DNA from: Schistosoma mansoni
Lineage: Eukaryota; Platyhelminthes; Trematoda; Strigeidida; Schistosomatidae
Direction: 5' to 3'
Length of the DNA: 64,000 nucleotides
Assembly (NCBI RefSeq): GCF_000237925.1
Contig: NW_017386017.1
Location: forward strand, 1 to 64,000
The translations under genes and the position numbers were made by a program. The notes beneath the pieces were generated by a model. The model made no database searches. It saw only the letters and a program-made list of their open reading frames with translations, and was not told the origin of the DNA. This document shows, piece after piece, positions 49,501-59,285 of the stretch (the first letter of the stretch is position 1; each line of letters opens with the position of its first letter).

Positions 49501-52500
49501 TTAAATGCATTTTTCCTTCAAAATTTATCTTGGCAACATGAGAATAATCGTAGATATTATCATCATATTATCATAAAACTGTTTTTTTTTAAAATTCACT
49601 TAGTATTGTTTGATTGAATCTTCCCATCTATGTGTTAGGATTGCAATTAGTCAGTCTCTAATTGGCATATGTGCATACTGTGCGTATTGCCTCGATATAG
49701 CCTTAATTCACAAGCGTGGTAAGCAGAGATGGATAATGGCTAGCAGTGGAATCCAGGACGTGCGTTTCGTCCCAGTGTTGTTTTTTTTTCATTGGAAAAA
49801 TAGTTAAGTCTAATCAACAATTAATTATCTGAATATGAATCTAGTTAACATTACACTCATACACACATATATGTATATGTTAAATAAACATCATACAAAA
49901 ATATACATTCTCGGTCATCGGTAATATAAATACCCACGGTTTTGGTATGAAAACACAAACTGAATAAACTGGATACAACAACAACAATAATAATAACTAG
50001 TCAATAATTGAATTGAATTAAGCCTTGAACTTGACTGATATTTAAAAGGTCAAATGTTATAAATTACATTATTATAAAACATATTAGTTATCAGAAGGGG
50101 TTTTGTGGAGATTTAGTATTTTCATAGTTGAAAGTGTGAGTCAATTGACATAAATGGTGAACATTTTTTTACACAATGACACAATGTATATTACGCAATA
50201 GTACGAGCAGTTACAACAAACACCTGCCTAAAAATTTATTTTCAGAAACGAAATGCAGACAATTAACCCTTTGTTATTTAGGTAGTTTTAGATTTAACCT
50301 ATTTTGAAATAAAATGAGCTCCATAAATAAAACTAAACATATTAGGGACAACATCTGAGTACGGCCGAGAGTGGGGAGAGTCCGCTCTCCCTCTCCAAAT
50401 GCTCTCACATGGCCACGCGTATATAGCCCCTGCCAGCGAAGTTCTACTCACTGCCTTCTCACAGTGGCATTACTGTTGTTTACGAAATCGAGAGGACGAA
50501 ATGCGAATGTCCGGCGCTTTAACCGGGTTGGTGGACACGGATAGTCCACCTAGGGGAGTTGGAAAACCCTCATTCCAAACTAATGGTGCACATGGGCTCC
50601 AGTATCCTGAGAAAACAAATGGAGTATGAATCAATCGTTGGTCATCGGCTACCATGGGACTGCATCTCCTCACGATGCTCCACTGCCTTGTGGATCGGAC
50701 CTTTAGGTCAAAGGCTCCGGGTGTAGGCCCTTAAGAAAACCACCTGCTTCAGTCTGGGCACCTGGGCAGTATCACAGCCCTCACACAAATCAAATGAGAT
50801 TTGTGAGGCGCATATGTATTCAGTGCCCCTTTGTATCAATATTTATGCGTTCAAATAAATAAATAATAATAAACTGAGTATATAAATAACAAAGAAGTAA
50901 TAAAGTCACATAAATATTTTATCGCCTTTGAAAGGTTGCACTAAAACAAAGTTTAAATGATTCAATAGTTTCAATCTGATGAACTTTGGATAGATGTATT
51001 ATGACACCAATGTAAAATGAAATAGTACTGATTTATATGAAAAACCACATACTATCAGTTATAATGTTAAAAAGAAGGTCCAGTGTTCAAGTGGTATGAT
51101 AATTCATCCCAAGTTTATGAATAGTCAAATATCATTTACAATAGAAAGATAAAAACATGAACAAAAAGTTAAATGTACTAATGAATACCAATGTTATTTG
51201 TTAAGTTTAGTTTTTTGAGTAAATTCTAATTTTCATAGTTGAAATCATGAGTCAATTGAAACTAGACCACCATGGAAAACCTGGAAGCATTGGACAGCCG
51301 TTCCGTCCTATCATGGGACTCCTCAGTAGTGCGCATCAACGATTCCGCACTCACGAGATTCGAACCCAGGACCTACCAGTCTCGCGCCAGAGCACTTAAC
51401 CGATAGACCACTGAGCCGGCAACCAACGGTGTTAATGTTGAATTTTGTCTAACAAACGCTCATCAGAATGTGAAGCTAAATGTTTTTTGTCAGTTAAACA
51501 ATAACTAAGTACATTATTCAGATCGCGAACAGACCATAATTAGAAAAGCACTGAAAACAAAGGGACACTAAAAAGGTGTTTTGCCTTAGTGTGAGACTCC
51601 TCAAGTGTCCTTTAGGGATTGAACTGAGGACCTACAGTTTTCACGGCGTGCCTAAACCTTAAAATACTGAGCTACCATCCAGAGATTACACGTTCATTGT
51701 GGGATGTGAGGCACCTGTGCTCGACATCTGGTGAGGCTGTGGGTGCTCACTGTTGAGGAATCCCATACTAGAATTCCGTGGTTTTAAATAATTATCTAAT
51801 CTAGGTGGGTTCGTTATCTCCGCACCACTCAAAAATCCATACAAACTCCCATATTGATAACTAGGTATATATTGAACTACGAAAGAGAACACGACTTTCA
51901 GAAGATAGAATGAATTCAACATATAATTTCATACTTTCTTGTTATGGTGTAAGCTGTCTAGATTTAAAAGCAGTTGTAGGACATGGAAAAACGAGATTGA
52001 AATTACCCATGATTTGGATAAGTGATTGCATTATTATTAAGTTTATTATGATTGTCGTTTATACATATTTCCGTGCGACCTCGCCCCCTTTACGGTATAC
52101 GGCTAGATTTTCAACAATATTAGTATGAAATAATTTCAAACTACAACGTTTGGTATCATTTTTTGTGTGGTTTCCCTCTAAATGAGGGTTTCGTTTCTTC
52201 ATTCTGCCCTAACCTCACTGAGATGCAGGTACATCCAGCTGACGAATCCCAAATAGGACGAAACGCGCGTCAAACTGGATTCCACTGCTAGCCATCATCC
52301 ATCTTTATTTATAAAGTTTGTGACTTAAGACAATATCGAGGCGATCCGTACAGGATGCAGATATGCCAATTAGAGGCTGACCAGTTGCAGTCCAAAAGCA
52401 TCAACGGGAAGATTAAAATCAAGCAATACTAAGTGAACTCATTGACTAAAGTTTATCAATATCTTATTGTAAATTTATATGTATTCAGTCAATTACTGAA

Positions 52501-55500
52501 TCAATATTCAACGATTACATACAAATAACTAGCACAAACAGTGTTCTTTGTGAACATGGTTTTATACAGTTTTGTTGAATAGCAAACAAAGTCACTAGAA
52601 ATAATTGAGTGGATTTCATTTGTAAATAGAATTAGTCTAATTTTGTGATGAATAAAACCTACTACTTAACTACAGGTATATCTAATAGGTTTTGAGTTGA
52701 TTTCTGGTAAGAGCTCATACCTAACTTGTTTCTATCCATCATTAGCACTGTCATATCAGCTGGATATTGGTGAGTTTTATCAAGGTCACTGACTTTTAAT
52801 GAAGTTTAATAAATATTAGAGGAATAACAGAAATAGTTTGAAGACTATTAGTAGAAATTAACTAAAATACTGAACGTCAAGTTCTACTTAATTTTGGGAT
52901 GTTCATATCTCAGAAATGTGGACAGTTTTAAACTGAACGCCAGATTTTAAACTTTGATCCAAAATCTCGACGTCAGATATTCACAATTTATATCCATGAA
53001 AGGTCATAGATTATATCTCTCGAAATTGATCGCGACTGCTTTCTTTTTTGTCTTACTCATCCTACATTTTTGTTTCTTGAATTTCATTTGTATCATTTTG
53101 AGTTTTTCTTGGTTCCTCATGTTAAGATTTCGACTGTAATTTTTTAAATTCATTTTACTGTCCTGTTGAACCTATTAGTTTCCTTGAGCGTGACAATTGG
53201 GACAGATATTAATACATTTCAGACCTTATCCTGCATTGTTTAGTGACAGAAGTAATTGAATGTAACTTTTGACACATTCTTCTAGATTTCATGAAACTAG
53301 AATATTGGAGTTGCAAAAATTTAACAGTCTCATGATACAGTAAATAAAAAGGGACATGTAAGCAAATAATGAATTCTACTCACAGAATATTGCCGATGAC
53401 ATGCCGATGGTATACTCCCGTCATGTTGCCAAGTTTCTGTATCTAAAGACTTCTTTAATTTTGGCGCTACGAAATCGGCATAAAGATCTGAAATATTAGA
53501 CAGAATGCAACGGGCTTAAACTTAGATGAGCTACATATTGACATAATGAAAAAATGTTTAAAGTCATTTTCACGAAAAAAGGCTACGGAATTGAGATTAT
53601 CATCTAGACCATATTACGTCACTATAGTGTTACATACGGAGATTTGTTATTCAAGAAAATTATATAGAGACAGTTAGCAAAGATAATCCCTTTCGTGTTG
53701 TTGAGATTAATTTACATATATAGTGATGGTAAAATGTTTTTATAGTCCTTGAAAAACATGACATAAATATGTTTTGCCCAATAGAAGAATTGAATTGAAG
53801 CTAATTTTTGAGGTCAGTCGATAGTGCCCACAGATGGCATCAAGTAACAGTATTTATTGATCAGAAACTCAGGCAACTTCATTTATTAATAAAAACATTG
53901 GGGTCACAACAATTTACGTAAATGTAGTAATGTATCGGCAATGACAGTGACAGACGTTTATGGTACAACTCACAGCTATGTTTAAATATCCTAGCCGTGT
54001 GATAAGGTCTACAGCTAATAGTATGATTTTTTTTGCAGATTTTTATCTATGAGATTAGACAAGATTAATTGATGGAAGTGGTTTTCTCTGTCAATCACTG
54101 AATTTTCTGGTTGAAAATTACACAAACAACTGGTAGCATTAATACCAGTCACCAGATGCTAGTCATAATGTCATACAACCTAGTAGTAGTATATATATAT
54201 TAAAGTATTGTCGTAAGCTAGAAAACCCTATAACAAACTTGACATCTGCTGACCATCTACATATTTTATAAGGATTCCAGACAGTATGACCTGGTAAGTA
54301 TCGACTAAAACTTTTGTTTTATTACAAAAGCGCATCGGCCGTCAACCTCCCTGGGCTAATGACACTTTTCAAGTGGGATTTTTTCAACTATCTCATCTCC
54401 AACTACCAAAACAGATACTATTAAAGACTAAATGTACTGTGTCTGACGCGTACAGAATGGATGCCTAATGCCCTTAATTATCTTTAGGTCATTCTAATGA
54501 CTAATTTTTCAGGATTTCGAGTGGAAGATTACTACCGTATGGATATCCTGAGTTAGAAGATATATCAACGTAGTAAAAATCAAATTTACGTGCAAAAGAA
54601 CATATTTAACAAAACCAAATAAATATGAATGAATGAGAAAACTTATTGATGAATCGTAATCGATCATATCAAGATTCGATATAAGATATTACACAACTGT
54701 TTGAGCTGAAACAAAAAACCCCCATATATTTGGAATATTTGTCTGCTATTTCTGTTGGAAAGAAGAGGGGTTATGAAACTTTATTAATAAGCTGAAATCC
54801 TACTTTGAAGTAGCTGAACATAATTAGGTTAAGGAATTCCAAAGTAGATCATTGCGTTGAAAACCGGCTTGGATGTATAACTTCTTTAATAATGTCACTT
54901 ATATGTTAGTAAGATGAGCATTTTCATAAAACAGAAAGTGGAACATTGAATTTAAAGGCAAATACAGTGTAGTAAACATGCATAAAGTTGTATCCTAGAA
55001 TTTAACTGAAATCTTATCTAAGAAAACAACATGATAAAGATTTTATCAAACAACAGAAAGTCCGAAAATAGTGTTTTAGTGGGACTAAATAAAGTGTAAT
55101 GGTACCTACTATATTATCAATGTTAGATAGCTGTTATGTGAATGGTATAATTTGTATGATCAAATCATACATGGACATATTTTATGTGATTACAAGTTAA
55201 CCACAATACTCTGTTGAAATGTTCAGTAGACAAAATTCCAGACTAATACCAACTAGTCAGACACCCAACTTCAATTTTCGTCAAAAAAAACTGAAGATGC
55301 TTATTATGCAGTGATTCCAAATTTTCAAAAAAAATTTTCGTCAAAATGATCATTACAATTACATAAGTATATATGGCTAACCTTTACCGAAATCCGATGA
55401 TTTTGAGAAATGATTAAGTTGAAAAGAACGTTTAGCTGTTTGCAACTCAATAACGTTACTTTGTGTTTCAGTAAACACTTTTTGATTCTGAAGTAATTTC

Positions 55501-58396
55501 GCCAAATCTGGGAACTCTGACTTTAAACTGGATGCAATATGTGCACCTTGAAATAATGGACGAGCCAAAGCAAACTGTGTAACTATCAAATGAACCATAA
55601 AGAATAACATTTTAGCGCAATGAATATTTGAGATTAAAAAAAACGGTAAACGAAAATTGAGCGTCAAAGAAAATTAATTTTCAGAAAGTGAGTAACAATT
55701 TTGGACCTAGTTAACCTGCTTCAATTTTGAGAAACTGAGTACAATGCCACAAACCTTGAAGAGATAAATGTGAGTAAAAGTCTAGAAAAGTAGCTTCTAC
55801 TAGACCTATGAATTACACTAAATAAGGATGAATATAATATATTAACCGGTGATGATGTAATGATGTTGCACAATATTAAAAACCCATTTAAATGCATAAG
55901 AATTATAGGAATATGAGAGTGAAAACAATAAAAATGAAATAAGCTACACGTTATTACTAGATGCTAAAAACGTACCTATACAACTATTGAAGAGAAGTGA
56001 TACTTTGTGGAAAGTTTTAACACATATAATTTTAACCAAATAGACTTCCTTTTACCCGAAAAATGATGAAAAGAGGGGATATCCAAACTACACATAAGTT
56101 TTAGGGTTTTCTAATTTTCATCGTTATACACCACGCTAATAAATCAAAATAAAGACTTAAAACAGTATTATTTCGTGTAATGATTCTAGTGGTTTCATTT
56201 CCTTTTAAAGTTAACAAAGGTCACTTCAACGCTACCAGGTTAACTTGACTGACATAGATAGGTGTCAATGAACAAAAGCTTTGACCACTCACAAATATCA
56301 AAAATAAACGTGGTAACACTATATGAGTCAAAAAGTATTTGGCGTAAAGTCATCCTCGTATAACAAAAACTTTTATCAAGGGTGGTAACAGTCCTTAACT
56401 TTCCACAAACTGCGTAAAGCGGAAACAGATTGATAAATTGTGACAAATAAAAAAAGAAACATCTAATTTATCCCAGTAATCGTCTCCGGAAACTGCCAGA
56501 CTTTTAAAGAGTGATCACTTTTTTCGAAATCCATTGCTTTAGGGAAATGCATCATCGGTCACCAAGTTTTTAATCGCGCTAATCAGTACCAACAGCGACG
56601 TTTGCAGAACACACCGCTTACGTCTTTTCCCTGTTTTCATACCGTATATATCGCCATCAAAAGATCCCAGTTTTTTACCAATTAGTTTTCTAAACGTAAT
56701 TTATTTTCACACTCCAAAATGCTCATCATTTTCACCTCATCCAATTTATTTTTATACGAGTGGTAAAATATGTCAAACGCAAGTAAGATAGTATTCCCAA
56801 CCAACTTGGAAATGTGTTTACTTGTGAGCCTCGTCTCAACATAGAATTACTTCAGAAAGCAATGTCACGAAATAGTTTACTAACTGTAGACGTTAACTAG
56901 TACGATGTACTAAGGGCATTAAGATTTTTAAATGAGGGAATGTCAGCAGGACCAAATGAACTACAGTTCTAGTGACTGAGACATATAATTTGTGTGACTG
57001 CTATGTTACAACGATATTAGGAATAATACTTGGCTAGCGTATTTTAATACTGAAGTGAAAGATTCACTTATCCACAAAATAGAACTTAGTGAGCATCCAT
57101 CAGATATTTGACCTATGACATTGAATGAAATGCACCAAATGACTAATAATGTACAATAGTACAGTATGGTTGAGTAGTAACTGCTTATAAGACAGAATAA
57201 TTAACGTAAAACTTCAATTCAACTGAATTTTAAAAGTTATGTTTGACCTAACAGGTCATTTTGTCGGAATAATGCAGAAGACACGTCAGATAAGTTCTAA
57301 AACAAATGAAGAGCAGACGCTATGTTTTAAAATTTTTTCGCTGATTAATCAGCTCTTGAGACCGAATGCCAGTAAAAGTGTTGTTATTGCCAACAAGTTG
57401 TAAATATAGCATTAAGGAGTGAATATTTTAATTCTAGGAGAATTTTCAGTTCTCATGATTAACTAGTAATCGGTAAGAAATAGATTTATTGGACCAAAAA
57501 TGCAGTGATACTATTATCTACGGACGTCCTTAAGCAGCATAGCTTTGTAAAAACATCATACGTACTAACGTCAAAAGAGGGTTGAAAATCTGTACGAGGA
57601 ATTAGGAATAGAATTTCAAGCTAAAATTCATGGTCGGGAATAAAACTTAGGGTTTTTATCACCAGCTGACACCAACCATGATGCCCAAATGCTGGTAAAC
57701 TACATAGATGAATGAATTTCACGCCCAAATTGAGGACTTGTTACCACTGATTTGATTGTTTCGTCTATAAATTATAGTCTCGCCAAAATACATGACTGAG
57801 CATTAAATGGCATCACCAGAACTCAAAATGATTAATTACTTAGAGATTTGAGGTGTTTTTTCTCCAAAGTAACACACAGGAAATGTTGACCATATGTATG
57901 TCCGGTTCTTGGGTAAACATAAGATGTATTCGTATATGACAACTTTGGTATGCTGTGGATAACCCAAAACCCCGTATTTGTGTCATCGAAAGCAAATGCA
58001 CCTGCAAAAAATGTCATTATTCACCAAATATACCTTTCATATGACCCCACCATAAGTTCTCTCGATCATAACCCAATGGCTTGGTCCATTTAGGAATCTC
58101 ATCGTTATACATCCCGATTACAGAATCGGGCTTGTCAACCAACTTGAACATGGATTCAAACGTATTTTTCATCATTCCTTTTTCATTAATAGGGGACTTG
58201 GAAAGCTTCCAGTTCCTCTGATCAGCGTTCATGAATACAACGTCGTAACCTTTTGGTAATTTGTAGCCTACGAACCTTGAAACATGTTACGAATGAGATA
58301 ACTTTACCAGTCGACGGTATGACCATCATCATCAAGACATGAGAGAGTTTGGGAAAACCTAATTATATAAGTCAGAAATAATACAGAAAAGAACAT
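43347..58396 (-). CDS. DNASE2: Deoxyribonuclease II, secreted/lysosomal acid endonuclease, 7 exons
   Basis: Exons in transcript order: 58396-58308, 58275-58034, 58001-57840, 55582-55388, 53487-53384, 46721-46572, 43529-43347. They total 1125 nt, 374 residues plus TAA, the normal family length. All junctions are AG/GT and in phase. Residues 1-19 (MFFSVLFLTYIIRFSQTLS) form a signal peptide before CLDDDG. Family motifs follow in order: VDWFVGYKLPKG (28-39), LWWGHMKG (104-111), GFWVIHSIPK (121-130), YPRTGHTYGQHFLCV (140-154), LYADFVAPKL, DTETWQHDGSIPSACH, DHAKWAV (285-291), WICLGDINRQ and ERGGGTMCIQD. DNase II acts through two HxK histidines in a phospholipase D-like fold. Both are present, at His108 and His286. 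Known action: metal-independent cleavage of DNA at acid pH leaving 3' phosphates. Gut digestion or attack on host extracellular DNA is inference. Confidence 0.94.
43885..45480 (-). mobile_element. RTE LINE, diverged second subfamily, holding a solo LTR
   Basis: Minus-strand RT start and linker region, from about 45480 down: endonuclease/linker pieces, then LIRMPKRGDH before the RT, then RT middle. 43885-44350 duplicates 38458-38923. The LTR at 45120-45412 interrupts it and LINE sequence resumes at TAGATGTTGTAGGG. Dead copy. Confidence 0.8.
45120..45412 (-). mobile_element. Solo TRIM-like LTR in an RTE copy
   Basis: About 293 bp, TGTAATGAAC to GACCACACCAC(T), flanked by CTAG/TCTAG duplicates (45115-45119 and 45412-45416). 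Same family as 1-981, opposite orientation to 27045-27347. Confidence 0.85.
45481..46020 (-). other. DNase II intron, nothing recognised
   Basis: AT-rich stretch between LINE and ribozyme repeat. Confidence 0.4.
46031..46440 (+). mobile_element. Family B (Sm-alpha-like) ribozyme repeat, permuted, with inverted tail piece
   Basis: 46098-46229 is the unit's tail. It is followed, not preceded, by the tRNA-like head (GGACTCAGTGGCCGAGTGG.. with box B GGTTCGAGTCC, 46266-46345) and hammerhead (46352-46418). Tail-before-head order means parts of two tandem monomers. A 60-bp inverted tail copy lies at 46031-46090 against 46169-46229. Confidence 0.82.
46352..46418 (+). ncRNA. Hammerhead ribozyme, family B (schistosome satellite type)
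   Basis: CAGGTACATCCAGCTGACGA, stem II GTCC-CAAAT-AGGAC and GAAACGCGC match the known Schistosoma satellite hammerhead. The cleavage strand reads CATGAAACTGGATTCC, in which the GTC triplet before CTGG is altered, so this copy is probably not cleaved in cis. Confidence 0.85.
46572..46721 (-). CDS. DNASE2: DNase II exon 6: second HxK motif
   Basis: 150 nt, phase 0/0, acceptor tatatag, donor GTAAAC. It encodes VKNIESIYIRATG, DHAKWAVTV (His286) and WICLGDINRQ. Confidence 0.92.
46722..47785 (-). other. DNase II intron, nothing recognised
   Basis: AT-rich, no repeat match seen. Confidence 0.4.
47790..48545 (+). mobile_element. RTE LINE, diverged, endonuclease fused to 3' end
   Basis: Plus-strand decayed endonuclease (ISEIHCTQP-like, then FHKRLESIVENSTGRHPTIV, MTDLND). 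It jumps to the 3' terminus GGCCTATGCCCCATCAAGGGT, which also ends the copy at 37.6 kb. The whole reverse transcriptase is missing. Confidence 0.8.
48546..49595 (-). other. DNase II intron, nothing recognised
   Basis: AT-rich, chance ORFs only. Confidence 0.4.
49596..49775 (-). mobile_element. Family B ribozyme repeat, 5'-truncated
   Basis: Minus strand: half hammerhead, then GCTAGCCATTATCCATCTCTGC, then the tail to TACTAAGTGAATTT. Truncated in the ribozyme. Confidence 0.8.
49741..49775 (-). ncRNA. Hammerhead 3' half, family B, with intact GTC site
   Basis: GGGACGAAACGCACGTCCTGGATTCC region keeps GAAA, stem III and GTC directly before CTGG, the canonical cleavage strand. The CTGANGA half is absent. 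Confidence 0.78.
50098..50150 (-). repeat. Family A SINE tail fragment
   Basis: ATTTTCATAGTTGAAA then GAGTCAATTGA, the reversed 3' end of family A; nothing further kept. Confidence 0.6.
50339..50880 (+). repeat. Interspersed repeat D, plus copy with AAAT tail
   Basis: GC-richer 540-bp block (GGGGAGAGTCCGCTCTCCC palindrome-like start, CACCTGGGCAGTATCACAGC near the end) closing in tandem AAATA units. Its last 150 bp match 40745-40990 in reverse. Likely the 3' end of a non-LTR element; no protein recognised. Confidence 0.6.
51232..51445 (-). mobile_element. Family A ribozyme SINE, minus copy
   Basis: Minus strand: TTGGTTGCCGGCTCAGTGGTCT, box A-like CGGTTAAGTGC, box B GGTTCGAATCTCG, hammerhead and the full tail to ATGAAAATTAG. 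Good copy without the upstream 5' part. Confidence 0.85.
51281..51338 (-). ncRNA. Hammerhead, family A, one core change
   Basis: CTGAGGA, stem II and GTC present; GAAA is GGAA and stem I has one mismatch. Likely reduced activity. Confidence 0.73.
51585..51810. mobile_element. Old tRNA-like SINE pieces
   Basis: Minus strand 51680-51600 reads a tRNA-like part (TAGCTCAGTATTTTAAGG, then GTTCAATCCCT). Plus strand 51748-51785 reads GCTCACTGTTGAGGAATCCC, a decayed family A ribozyme. Two old fragments in opposite orientation. Confidence 0.55.
52211..52440 (+). mobile_element. Family B ribozyme repeat, headless
   Basis: Begins at GAGATGCAGGTACATCCAG (ribozyme), runs through GCTAGCCATCATCCATC and the tail to CAATACTAAGTGAAC. 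The tRNA-like head is absent. Confidence 0.83.
52222..52288 (+). ncRNA. Hammerhead, family B, GTC retained
   Basis: CTGACGA, GAAA, stem III CGCGCG and GTC are present. Stem II has one mismatch (ATCC/GGAC) and three extra A follow GTC before CTGG. May cleave weakly. Confidence 0.8.
52445..53383 (-). other. DNase II intron, nothing recognised
   Basis: AT-rich unique-looking sequence. Confidence 0.4.
53384..53487 (-). CDS. DNASE2: DNase II exon 5
   Basis: 104 nt, acceptor atttcag, donor GTGAGT. It encodes DLYADFVAPKLKKSLDTETW and SACHRQYS. Too short to stand out as an open frame; recognised by family match. Confidence 0.9.
53488..55387 (-). other. DNase II intron 4, nothing recognised
   Basis: About 1.9 kb AT-rich, free of the repeat families seen elsewhere. 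Confidence 0.45.
55388..55582 (-). CDS. DNASE2: DNase II exon 4
   Basis: 195 nt, acceptor tttgatag, donor GTAAAG. It encodes FALARPLFQ, then FPDLAKLL and SFQLNHFSKSSDF, matching the middle of DNase II proteins. Confidence 0.87.
55583..57839 (-). other. DNase II intron 3, nothing recognised
   Basis: About 2.3 kb AT-rich, no repeat family recognised. Confidence 0.45.
57840..58001 (-). CDS. DNASE2: DNase II exon 3
   Basis: 162 nt, acceptor tttttgcag, donor GTAATT. It encodes GFWVIHSIPK and YPRTGHTYGQHFLCVTL. The weak donor GTAATT was chosen because it restores frame with the next exon. Confidence 0.88.
   Translation of the reverse strand: MHLLSMTQIRGFGLSTAYQSCHIRIHLMFTQEPDIHMVNISCVLLWRKNTSNL
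58034..58275 (-). CDS. DNASE2: DNase II exon 2: first HxK motif
   Basis: 242 nt, acceptor tttcaag, donor GTATAT. It encodes FVGYKLPKGYDVVFMNADQ through ENLWWGHMK, with the first catalytic histidine (His108). Confidence 0.93.
58308..58396 (-). CDS. DNASE2: DNase II exon 1: signal peptide
   Basis: The ATG at 58396-58394 opens a hydrophobic leader followed by CLDDDGHTVDW. Donor GTAAAG. The start was chosen because it gives a clean signal peptide and a family-type mature N-terminus. An AG at 58403-58402, five bases before the ATG, could be a cis or spliced-leader acceptor. Confidence 0.88.
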
Positions 58397-58403
58397 GATA
58401 ACT

Positions 58404-59285
58404 ACAAAGCAATTTGAATAATTCCAATGTCGTTGAAAGGTCAACAATTTCATGTATCATTGACTAATAAAAATCTTCAATATCCAATATCGTTATTTAA
58501 AAAACCACGATAATAAATTGATGTGGTATCTCTTCTTCAAATTATAAAAAAATGATACATAATTCTGCCTGCGTTCAATATAGGTGATTCGCTCACTCAG
58601 CTCAAACGAACCTACGGAATGGTATAGATATTTGTAATTAGCTCTAATGAAATATTAATAAAAAGTCTTCTACAGGGTACCTACAAGATTTGTTCTACTC
58701 TTCTGATTCATATCATAAAAGTTGAAGTGCTTTTAATGATATGATACTTTTCACAAAAGTACACGTGACAGTGTTTGAGGACACGAAGATGTACATAAAT
58801 AAAACGTACACGTTTAATGAATCTGATATCCAATAAATCCAGCATCTCTATGATAAACTTATATGAGACAACTGGTTTCTTCGCATTCGATTCTTGCTGT
58901 TACGATAAGATCCAGTATCCATGCTTATGCCCGGTGGTGGTATCTAGCGACTCAGCTGCACCAATTCTTGTTAGTTTGGTTATTATTTGTGGATTTGCAT
59001 ATCCTGTAGTTTGAGAGGGTGCGTTTATCTCAGGGCAGTAGAAATTTTAAATACCAACAGTTATCACACTACCAGGCATGTAGGTAAATTACATATAATC
59101 TATCAGCTACAGCTAGTCCAAAAGTAAAATGGTAATGTAGAAGTGATACGTAGTTGTCGATTCTCTTGTTAAAACTATCCAATGAGGGCGCTGTGGTTAC
59201 TTCTTCTTCATGAGCATATACAACTGAGGGAACAATTTATTGGAAAAATAGGAATGGTGATTCATTTAGGAGAGGAATCCTTAGA
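58404..59285. other. Upstream region of DNase II, nothing firm
   Basis: AT-rich; promoter elements cannot be named from sequence alone. Spliced-leader use is possible given the AG just before the ATG. Confidence 0.35.
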
